This document shows positions 11,490 to 20,887 of a stretch of 64,000 nucleotides of DNA, in pieces. The stretch is from Lenzites betulinus (Eukaryota > Basidiomycota > Agaricomycetes > Polyporales > Polyporaceae): NCBI GenBank assembly GCA_022264855.1, contig JABYQU010000072.1, positions 62,001-126,000 on the forward strand. The letters run 5' to 3'. A model generated the notes under the pieces. It was not told the origin of the DNA, ran no database searches, and was given only the letters and a program-made list of their open reading frames with translations. Every line of letters starts with the position of its first letter. Within the stretch, counting starts at the first letter, position 1. The translations under genes and the position numbers were made by a program.

Positions 11490-11710
11490 GCAAACTGCGG
11501 TGGTAGCTCACCAAGTTGTGGAGCGTACTTATCGCGGCTCATACCACCCATTTGACAAGAGCCCCGGAGTCCCAGGCGGCCGGCTCGTGTGTTTTTGACA
11601 TGTCAGGATCATTACGCAGACATAGCGACATCTCACGAGCAGAAGAGCGGAGCTGCTATTCTTGAACAGCTTGAGGAGGCCCATCCCACGACACGGGGAG
11701 GATATAAATT
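11490..11710. repeat. duplicated promoter block, copy A
   Basis: The region just upstream of methyltransferase copy 2 aligns by eye with 13285-13500 upstream of copy 3. Shared landmarks include tagctca, tacttatcgcggc (11526-11538), a gacatctcacg / gccatctcacg word, gagctgctatt.ttgaa.agc, and catcccac. The minus-strand reading CCGCGATAAGTA lies about 100 bp from the ATG in both copies and is a candidate core-promoter element. Confidence 0.65.
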
Positions 11711-12003
11711 TAGACGAATGCCGCTATTGAAAGCTTCACGGACAATCCTCAGCCTGAGATAATTGAAGGCACAAAAGTCACAAGATGAATATCGGCTTAC
11801 TTTCGAGTAACGAGCGGCTGATGCGCGTTGACGCCTGCATGCATCGTCGATGCCAATGACATGGTTGATGTGGAGATATGTCGGCGAGCAGCCTTAGTAT
11901 GGTAGCGACCACGCTGAGGGGCGCGCTGGAGAAGGATGAGGTGTACGTCGGCATGTCGGGAGACATACTGCGAACTTGAACTCCATTAGTCTATCCTACA
12001 ACC
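11711..12003. other. spacer between methyltransferase copies 2 and 3
   Basis: About 290 bp with no supported gene. Weak similarity to 13600-13800 suggests the duplicated unit reached further than the block immediately upstream. Confidence 0.35.
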
Positions 12004-13210
12004 CTACAACCTCGTCACCGACCACGTCAAGCGGTTGTAAGTCCTGCCTGCGTCGATGCCAGACAAGGCGCCTTGGTCCTTGCGTACTGTCAGGACTACG
12101 TCCACCTTCACCGTACCCTTCTTGAAGACCTGTCCATCCCACATCTCCTTCCAGCTTGCTGGGCCGTGGCAGAACATGGGGAAGACCCGTCCGTAGTGCA
12201 CCACCGCGCCTGGAGTCTCTTGGCGGAGGCCCTTTTCCGGCAGGCCCGAGTGCTCACCAAGGATCATCGACCCCGGCTCGGGCGAGAGGAGACCCGCAAG
12301 GGTCTTAGCAATCTTGAGCTGCTTCTCCTCGTCGAAGAGGTGGAAAAATGCAGAGGCATGGATGGCGGAGACGTGCCCCCGGAGCGGGTTCAGCGAGGTT
12401 AACGTCGACAACTCCGGGAGCGGGATGTCGGGCGGCGAGTAGAACGGGGGGACGGTCTCGATGTGCTTCGGATCGAACACGTCGCCCGGTATAAACGGGA
12501 CAGGGAAGGACTCCTGAGTAGACTTGAAGAGCTTGTGGCCCAAGGTCCAATATTCTGTGGAATAATCTGATCAGTTCTACGCTTGATAGCTAAACGGTAG
12601 CGTACAAACCAGGGTGCAAGTCCGATGCGATGCAGTTCTCAATGGGATACCCATCGGATACAGCTTTTCTGAGATCGTTTCCGACTGCGGGTGTTTCTAG
12701 GTTAGAGGGCAATCCCGCGCATATGACGTTCCACGGTGACTTACAGCAGCAACCAATATCCAGCAGTACGGCATCTTTCCGACTCTTGCCAAGTGCGATA
12801 AGCTCTTGGTACGCTGGAAGACGCCCGAGCTTGAGACTATGGACAGTTGATTCAGACATTGACAAGGTGAACAATAGACTGACAGTGCACGTCTCGCTCA
12901 CCTCAGGAAGGCGAACCTCCTAATGCAAGGGTAAGGGTAGATCTAGACGGTGGTGTGATGTCTAGCGTTCAAGATACCCATACCCACAACGCCATCTACG
13001 CACAGCATACGCTTCCGCTTGGATAGACACGATGTGTTTCTTGAGCTCATCGGGATCCTCGATGCCTGTCTGCGTCTGCATAAAGCCGAGGGCCTCGTCG
13101 TCGATAGAGTAGTATTTCTCGTCCAGCGATTGTGGCTTCTCGGAATGCACAATTTCCGGGCCACCGTTGTTATGAAGGTCGCTGGCGACTCCCGTTTCTT
13201 CAGTGCTCAT
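12004..13210 (-). CDS. SAM-dependent methyltransferase, tandem copy 3
   Basis: Third paralog. Start MSTEETGVASD at 13210; YSIDDEALGFMQTQTGI; RLPAYQELIALGKSRKDAVLLDIGCC as motif I; DLRKAVSDGYPIENCIASDLHPG; HKLFKSTQESFPVPFIPGD; NPLRGHVSAIHASAFFHLF; end WSVTRL with TAG at 12004-12006. The late part of the protein is slightly shorter than in the other copies (one residue fewer around TVRKDQGALSG). All key segments are intact, so it is probably functional. Like copy 2 it has a preserved upstream block. An in-frame ATG further upstream (13315) is possible but was not chosen, because it would run into the shared promoter word. Confidence 0.82.
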
Positions 13211-13284
13211 GATTGTGGTAGAAGGCGTGTGTTGTGGCAACTGTGTCTGAGAGGGAGATCGGATGTTGGCGGTGGACAATATGT

Positions 13285-13500
13285 GCTCGCACGGTAGCTC
13301 ATCTTGTGAAAGCATACTTATCGCGGCACATGTTTGCCGATCAAGAGCGCCCGAACCGTCTCTGGCGGCCTGCTGGTGTGGCTCTGGAACGACAGGATTT
13401 TCCGGAGACGTAGCGCCATCTCACGGGCGGAACAGGTGAGCTGCTATTGTTGAATAGCATGAGGGGTCATCCCACAGCGGCGCTGGAAGGATCCGCATTT
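13285..13500. repeat. duplicated promoter block, copy B
   Basis: Counterpart of the block upstream of copy 2 (11490-11710). It includes tacttatcgcggc at 13315-13327 and a similar series of flanking words. Divergence is visible but the order is kept. Confidence 0.65.
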
Positions 13501-16178
13501 AGGCGTTATTGAGGCCTAAAATACAAGCCTGTGAGAGACCATACGACACACGATTCAAGACGGCACTAGACGAACTTACTATCAGGCTCGGAACAAGGAC
13601 CCCCGGGCCGGTAAAGGTGCATTGATGCGTACATAGTACACCATCAGTATCATTTCTAGCGTCGATATATGTCGGCAGCAACAACGAACTTGGAAAGCTT
13701 ATGCAGCGACATGGAGGTGCGCGTCGGAGAACAGCAGCCCCGGGAAGGTCCGAGTTGCGATGTGCGTCACGCGGAAAGACTCCAGCCGGAGCGCCCAGTA
13801 CTAGTGCCAAGGCGGCCCCGGGATATGCGGTCAATACCACCACGATGATTAAGTCCTAATGGCTGGATTTTCACAAACCCATCTGTTTTGCTATCGCGGT
13901 TGACTATACTTACCCTCCCCATCGGGGTCTGCTCAACCGTGGTCGAGCCGTTAAAGATATCGCGGACAATCGTCCTTCGAGAGGTGCTTCCTTTTTCATG
14001 TCCGAATCGTCCGATAGCCAACGCTCGCGGTATGGGTCCCACGTACGTATTGGACGTGGGTATCGAGCCGTAATTGAGGATGCCTCCTCCGAGACTCGGA
14101 CATAGTATGGTCCTCCGATTGACATCACAGCACGACCTCGGCGGCAGTATGCTCCCGGGTCCCCTACACGCAGATATAATGATCAGGTCAACACGCAGCC
14201 TGTGTCAAATCATAGCCACATTCGTACCGAGGGCTATAGCGTTGCGTACAGAAACCTCGCCGAGCTTGTCACGAGTTGATTCGAGGTCCAACGCCGAGAG
14301 AGATGGCCGAGGAGGGGGGATGTGATAGATGGCACGGTGTTCGGGCCAGCTACAATACTGATGGCTCTGGCCGAGTCACTCCAAGCCCATCCATCGCGCG
14401 GCCTCCGCCTTGTTCGAAAATGCGTCCAGGAATGCCCACCTGGGACCGACGACGTCAACCTCGCGCGGCGCCGCACCACTGGCGCCAGGCGCGCCACCGA
14501 GACCACTCCCAGCAACGGGGCCCGCAGCGTTGACAGCGCAGGAGATGGACATTCCGCAGGGGTAAGTCTGCGCGGCGGACGCATGTCTTTATCTCTGAGC
14601 CTCGGGTGTAGCTTTGAGCGTAGATTCAAGGACGATTTGACCGCAATCGTGATCCGTAAAATGAGCCCACGCCCTATGGGATCAGAGCCTCCGCAGGATG
14701 CTACAGACATGTCAACGAGGCGCGGTCAAGCGAGAGGGATGACATTGGGCGGGGGTCACCGCCGCCGCCTGGCTGTTGTCCGCAGTGGGCGCAGTCAATA
14801 AGGACACTTGCGGGCGCGGTGGCGAGCAACTTGTTAGGTCGTCTCTTACTACGACCTTGACGATGCACTTGGCCCAGCACTTTGGGAAACGTGTCGGCAG
14901 GGATTGATGCACTCACCGGTCCTTGTGACTCCTTCAGAAGAGTGCGCATGTTTTCAGCCTGATGTAACTTAGCGACGCTGCGTCCACGGAGATTGATCCT
15001 ATAGTGCACGAAACTCTTCCGAGAATCCCGGTGCGGGAGAGTTATAGGTTGCCAGAGATGCCCCAACATCTTGCCAGGGGCGCAGCGTGTTTGGTGTGTT
15101 CGCGTATACTGACGGCAGCCGCAAGCGATAGAGAGATTCTTCGGGGAGCTTCGGGGAGCTTCGGGGAGCAGCTTGCCGGCCGAGCGACCGTGTGTTAGGC
15201 TGGCCGAAAATTTGTCAACTTGTGAACATCTTACAAGCGATGTGAATGATACATGCATTTCAGTGCTCACCAGTGCGCTCGCGGATGGAACTCTGAATTC
15301 GGTCAGATACCTCCTTTACCCGGTACGGCGACCGAGCCCTACCCGATATCGGGACGCTAGAATTTTGACGGCGCTTGCAGCCTGGAGTTCAAACGTTCAC
15401 GACAGGATCAGTCGAATAGCGCGGACGGCTTCAGTCAATTCCATGACAGACACGGACATCCGCACCTTTGAACTCTCTGTGACGTATACCTGGCCGTTGC
15501 GTAGGCGTGGGCAAGCCTGAGATAATGCTCAGCGTAGCAGTTATTTTTGACACATTCCCGTTGTATATGATGACGCAGGAGAGGTGCCGATTGCCGCCGA
15601 AGACACATCTGAAGCGGTACAAAGTTGGCATTTGTATCATGTGGAGGCGTGTAAGACTGGGTAAGGGCACTGCGATCTGAGCGCTGGAGAGTAGGGGTAT
15701 CAGCATCTACGCAGTACATACCTACAATCACAGCGAGCCTCACGGAGTCATCGCCACCACCGTACGAACAGCTTGCCGCAAACAGGCGAGTCGCTCAGTA
15801 GAAACCGCCCGTGTTCGTGTTAGGAAAGCTGTTTTCCTCCGTATGGAAGCCACATGCCAAAGCCCTTTGTTTTCCTCCAATTGGCTCCAAGCTGGCACCG
15901 CTATTGTTCGACGCATCTGCATCTAGATGGTTAGGCCCGGGGCGCACAAACGCGTACAACGCAAGCGAGGATGTATAAAGGAACTCCACCGCAAGCTCAG
16001 GTCGTCAGTCAGGTCTTCTCCCAACCGCTCACCCCCGCCAAGCGATCTGGGATCGTTCTTTCACGCCTCACGACTTAGCTTTGCCCTGCGACCCGGTGTC
16101 GACTCCTAGATATCCACATTCATTCAGCTTTCGGCACAAGCGTAGAACGCCCTATACCTCAACGTAACGACACTCACC
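13501..16178. other. gene-poor region
   Basis: About 2.7 kb with only short overlapping open frames and no recognisable protein. A perfect triple direct repeat of a 10-mer (ttcggggagc) lies at 15140-15169. The last 200 bp should be the promoter of the secreted-protein gene: a TATAAA occurs at 15974-15979, about 200 bp before its ATG. Otherwise nothing could be supported. Confidence 0.5.
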
Positions 16179-17732
16179 ATGAAGTACTCCATCTTCGTCT
16201 CCCTTGCCCTCGCCCTCGCTGCATCGGCCAGCCCGAGGTTCTACCCGCGCGCTTCGTTCACCGCCCAGAACGGAAAAGACGCCGTCGCACTCAAGTGAGT
16301 TAGAGTTTTCTCCCGCACTCGTCTTCTTTCATTGTTCCAAACTTGGGACTCACTTTGGGTTCCTCTCACAGCCAAAAGTTTGCGACCCTCAATGCAAACT
16401 CGCCGTGCACTGCGGGTGAGAACGCCTGTGTCAACAGCCAGTTTGCCCAGTGCGTGAACGGCAAGTTTGTGCTCCAGTCCTGTGGGAGCGGCTTGGTGTA
16501 AGCATTAATCAACGGCATCGACTCGCCGTGCAAAGACTTATGGTTTGACTCCCACAGCTGCGCGGCCCTCCCTCTCGTCAACTCTGCGGGAACGAGCATT
16601 ACTTGCACGACCGCGGCCGACCGCGACGCTCGTATCGCAGCCACAGGCAATGCGGCAGCAGGGGGTGGCGCTGCAGCGGCGCCCCCTGCCGCTGGCTCAA
16701 GCGCTGCCGCCTCCTCCGCCGCTGCAGCGTCAACTGTTGCAGCAGCTTCTAGTGCTGTCGCTGTTACGACTGCTGCCGCGGCCTCCAGTGCCGCCGCCGC
16801 TACGACCGCTGCCGCGACGGCGGCCTCGAGCGCAGCTGACGTGAGTCAATCCAAACACGGCTGAGGATCAGCTGCTCATCCACCATCTCAGGCTTCTGGT
16901 ACCGCTGCTGCAGGCGACAACGCCGGCAAGGGTGCTGCAGCTGGATCGGGTGGTGACGACCCTCAGACTTCGTTGACGCTCCTCCAATCGGTCGTCGCTA
17001 CCGGTTTCGACAACGACGGCCAGGACCAGTGAGGACTCTTCACTCCCAACCGTAGCCTGCACTGGTACTGATCGCCTGCCCATGCATTCAGGCCTACAGC
17101 TGGCCAGGTTGCATCCGCGACGTCGAAGAACAACTTCATCAACTTCTGCGCGACGGTTCCTAACCTGAAGATTACCAACGGCCTGCAGATCGCCGAAGGC
17201 TCTTGCAACCCCGCGCCGATGGGCGTTATCGCTTCGTCGTCGAACATGCCCTCGTCCAAGTTCATCTTCCCTAAGAACGGGGGCACCGTCCCAGCTCTCG
17301 CGAACTTCACTATCCAGATGGCGATCTCGCACCTCGAGACTGGCCACTTCGTGAACGCGAACGAGAACTACTTCGCCGCTCCGCAGGTCGTCAACGCTGC
17401 GGGCGATATCCAGGGCCATTCGCACGTCGTAATCGACAGGCTCACCTCGCTTGACCAGACCACGCCCACCGACCCCCTCAAGGGCTTCATCTTCTTCAAG
17501 GGCCTCAACGAGCCGGCCAAGAACGGCGTCCTCACCGTCGATGTCGGCCCTCCCGGTCTCCCCGCTGGTGCCTACCGTATTGCCTCGATCAACACCGCTG
17601 CGAACCACCAGCCTGCGCTTGTGGCCATTGCTCAGCACGGTGCCCTCGACGACATGGTTTAGTGAGTAAACACCATCATCGCGATTCATCCACTCGACTG
17701 ACCATCCATCCCATAGCTTCACCGCAGTTTAA
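16179..17732 (+). CDS. secreted Cys-containing, Ala/Ser-rich protein (CBM19-like N-terminus)
   Basis: Starts MKYSIFVSLALALAASAS, a clear signal peptide. After an intron (CTCAA then gtgagt...acag) a small Cys-rich module follows (NSPCTAGENACVNSQFAQC, QSCGSGLVCAALP), resembling the CBM19-like chitin-binding module of fungal secreted proteins. Next come a long Ala/Ser/Thr-rich, probably O-glycosylated linker and a globular C-terminal domain (NFINFCATVPNLKITNGLQI ... NGVLTVDVGPPGLPAGAYR). The open frame would stop after DDMV, but a consensus intron (17662-17716) gives the end VYFTAV with TAA at 17730-17732. Proteins of this layout are common in Agaricomycetes and are often misnamed as a ribosomal protein in databases. 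Extracellular role at the wall or in the substrate is inferred. Confidence 0.75.
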
Positions 17733-18600
17733 GGTTTGGATGTGCTTTCTGATATTATGGAATCGATATCTGGGTATTTATTAAGGGTGTAGACCATCCG
17801 GAGCATTGCAGTATAGCTCTGTGAATTATCCCCTGTATCCTTAGTTGGCGCCGTTATGCAAAGCGAGCTAGTCGTGACTCACAGATTGTTTTTGCCCCAA
17901 ACCGATCTAAATCCGAGCGTCGGGAGAGGTGATCCAGAACGCAACAAGGCGAAGATATCGACTGCTACGCATCCGCGAGGCGGCCTGCGTCTTTCTATGA
18001 TTGATGTTGTATGGACGTACACTTTCTGAACTTCTGGACTGCGAAGATGCTCCTTCATGACATACAGCTCTTACCGAAATTTATACGCCGCCAACTCCGA
18101 CGACGCGCGATCACACTAGTTTTTCACGCAAAACACACAAAATACATGAACGATCTAGGGCTCACGCAAAAGGTTCTGCTTGACATATATACATCTGTTG
18201 TCAGTAGTATAAAGATGCGTGGTGGTCTGAAAGTGTGTGCGAAGTACTCAGAAGGAGTACTAGCAGGTACAGCGTTAGAAAAAGCCGCCTGCCCGCTGCT
18301 TCGAGTGGTTCACCAAAATTGTTCATCACTGGGCTTCAGGTACTCTTGACTGCTCGCCTGTTCTGAATTGTCTACACGCACACATTTACACTCCCTCTGG
18401 AAGGGCAATACGGCCGACGACATGCCTGTCATGCTTCACTCACAGACTCAGCGTATAGTAGTCTCCGGCAGCTCCGAGGCAGGCGACTCCGACGTCGAAG
18501 ACCGTGACAGTGACGACAAGTCGGTCTCCTCTGCACACACGGCGGTCGAAGTGGCAGCTGCCCACTGTAAGTGCCAGAGACTTGAGATCAACATATAAGT
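17733..18600. other. intergenic region with a weak ORF
   Basis: Holds the 3' flank of the secreted-protein gene. A 112-residue frame at 18011-18349 matches nothing I recognise. A stretch near 18105-18155 (gcgcgat ... caaaatacat) partly mirrors 19265-19295 in inverted orientation and may be the far end of the Tc1-like element. This is weak. Confidence 0.3.
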
Positions 18601-19212
18601 ACTACTCACCGGGTTGGACAACACCCAGTCATAGAAATCTGACCCATCCACGGACCCACAAACCACCCGCACCGTGAGGAGCCCATCCAGGCTGAGTGCG
18701 GGAGGGATGGTGTAACGTAGGACTTCTACTACCCGCTCTCCTGCTGATGCTCGTCCATAAGTTGCATTGCACTTGGTCGGCCGTAAGGTGGGATATGATG
18801 TCAGCCTTCCACTGAGTCCTGGTGATCTCATCTCGTTGCACTGCAGCCTTCTGAAGCTTCTTGTATGTGTAGCCAAAGGCGACTAAAGAGCGCTGCAGCC
18901 TGCTGATAGAGACAGGCTGATCATGTTTGACAGTTAGCCAGGAGATGATCTCGTCAAGGTAGAGAGAGGGAGAGGACAAGATGAGAGTGTGAAGATCCTC
19001 GAGAACAGTACAGCTCAGAGTGCGCCGGCGTCCTCGCAGAGCTGACCGAAGCTGAACATTGCCGAAGGACTGCAAACTGCGAGTCAACTTCTTGACGCTG
19101 TCGACAGAGACTCCGAGGATGTGGGCGACGCTGGGCACATTCGAGCCCGAGAGAACAAGGGCAGCAGCCCGTTCCTTCAAATCCCTGCTGATCTTTCGGT
19201 TGACCATAGATA
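18601..19212 (-). pseudogene. crippled Tc1/mariner-like transposase
   Basis: Starts MVNRKISRDLKERAAALVLSG and carries an N-terminal helix-turn-helix pair: NVPSVAHILGVSVDSVKKLTRSL, then a Pro/Arg linker, then YLDEIISWLTVKHDQPVSISRLQRSL. HLTADQV follows, normally just before the first catalytic Asp of the DDE_3 superfamily. Directly after QVQCN the frame jumps to TYGRASAGERVVEVLRYTIPPALSLDGLL, so a short deletion has removed the first-Asp segment and broken the frame. The rest of the DDE domain ends at FYDWVLSN. It is therefore inactive as it stands. The start lies about 100 bp downstream of the homoserine kinase stop codon, on the same strand. Confidence 0.68.
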
Positions 19213-19308
19213 TATAGAAAAAAGTGAGGACGTCAAAGTGCAGACCGTACCACGTCGCGCGAATTATGTATTTTGGGTGAATCGCGCGCTGTGTATACAA
19301 AAAAGCGC

Positions 19309-20499
19309 TCACGCATAGTTTTCGGTAAGAGAAGTAGTCTCCACGATGCTACCACCGCCGATCTCCAGGACCTTCCAATCGACCTCGATGCCGTGCGTCT
19401 TGAAAATGGCCGCAGCATCCTCTGCAATCCTTTCGAAGCCCCCGGTGGCGAGCGCAAGAATGGTAGGTCCCGCCCCCGAAAGGCAAATGCCGAGAAGGCC
19501 AGGATGAGTGGCTGGGGTGATATTGGATGTAACTTCTGGCAACCCGGGAATCTGCAAGGTTTTGTGATTAGCATTAGACCAAAATACTCAAGGTACAAGA
19601 AGTAACGTACTAGAGTTTTCCGGTATGGTTGATGCACGCGATCCTTCATTGCCTCGTAGATGAGCTCTGGGTCTGGTGGAGTTCGTCCGAGGGCAGTGGT
19701 GAGAACTGCCAATCTCTGAAGGTTGAACACCTGGATGTGATGTTTGAGTTCCTATGGTCCTTAAAAGTAGACTGATATGTGGACGTACCAAATCCTTTCG
19801 GGAATAGTTTTGCGGGAGCACTTCGCGCGCCTTTGCGGTGCTCAATTCGAACCGCGGTATGATCGCGAGAGCCTTGATGCTGCTCGACCATTCAAAACGC
19901 ACATAGTGACCAATGCCCAGCGGCGGTGGCGGAGGGTTCAAGCCCCAGTCCTCTCCGGCATCGGGTGGGTATTCCGGAAGGACCTCGCTGAGCGGGACAC
20001 TTGCTGCCTCCGCCGCTGCCTGATCCAGCTCCCGCAGGTACGATCCAACAAAGCCACCAACAAGGGCGGCTGTGACATTGTCCGGATGCCGTTCCACCAT
20101 CAACGCGAAGTCGAGCAGTCGTTCAACAGGAAGATTGAGTTCGCCCAGCACATTCCCGAGGTGCACGCCGGCGATGACTGCGGCGCCAGACGACCCGAGC
20201 CCGCGGCCGAAAGGGATCTCGTTGTCACAGTGGATGACAAGACCCGAAGGAAAGTTGGGGATGCCATTGCATCGGAGGACGTAAAGAGCAACACGGGTGG
20301 TAAGGTTCCTGTATGCGTCTAGAGGGACTTCGTCGGCGCCTTCGCCGGAGTAGGTAATCTTGGGTATCCGGTCGGAAGAGGCGGCATCGAAGGATACAGT
20401 GAGAGTGAGATGGAGATAGAGCGAGAGGCCGACGACGTCGAAGCCAGGGCCAATGTTAGCGGAGGTCGCAGGAACGCGGATGGTGAACGAGCGTGGCAT
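19309..20499 (-). CDS. thr1: homoserine kinase
   Basis: GHMP-family kinase that phosphorylates homoserine in threonine biosynthesis. Start MPRSFTIRVPATSANIGPGFDVVGL with the family N-terminal motif; ATP-binding loop IPFGRGLGSSGAAVIAG; DNVTAALVGGFVGS; C-terminal GICLSGAGPTILALATGG, the third GHMP motif. Three exons joined at KDL / VFNLQRLAVLTTAL and at YRKTL / IPGLPEVTSN. Length about 360 residues, usual for fungal Thr1. The stop codon (19309-19311) sits right beside the Tc1-like remnant, so the 3' UTR must use sequence next to or within that element. Confidence 0.94.
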
Positions 20500-20887
20500 C
20501 TTGGGCTCAGTTCTGAAAAGTGCGTGCTCCACTCAGTCTCTGGCGCCTTCATGTACATTTAGTCGACGTGACTCGACCTGCCCGCGCGACTCACGCACCC
20601 TCGAACGCGCCTGGATCGGCGAATAATTGTAGCGACTTGGCCTCGAGAGAAGAGTGTTCAGGGGGGAAGCGGAGGGAAGGGGAGGGGCAACTCCAGGCTT
20701 CCGAGTGCGGGTTCAATAACCCTGAAATACTCCGAAGAAAACAAGCTTGTCATCAGATTCATTAAACATTACATGACATGACACGAAAAGAATGTATGGT
20801 ATGCATATGCGAGGGGTATGTACGTATATCAGCGAGGGCTACAGCACGAGATCTATCTAGCTCCTATCCAACGAGGAATCTCCACGC
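20500..20887. other. promoter region of homoserine kinase and 3' flank of dhc2
   Basis: About 390 bp between two minus-strand genes. No gene seen. Confidence 0.45.

Noticed and set aside
8645..13210. Methyltransferase array as part of a secondary-metabolite cluster
   Set aside because: No polyketide synthase, NRPS, terpene synthase, transporter or pathway regulator lies nearby. The P450 and SDR are more than 40 kb away.
14701..15270. 189-codon minus-strand frame in the gene-poor region
   Set aside because: No recognisable motif, biased composition, and no supporting promoter or splice pattern.
18011..18349. 112-codon frame near the Tc1-like remnant
   Set aside because: No family resemblance. 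It could equally be decayed transposon flank.
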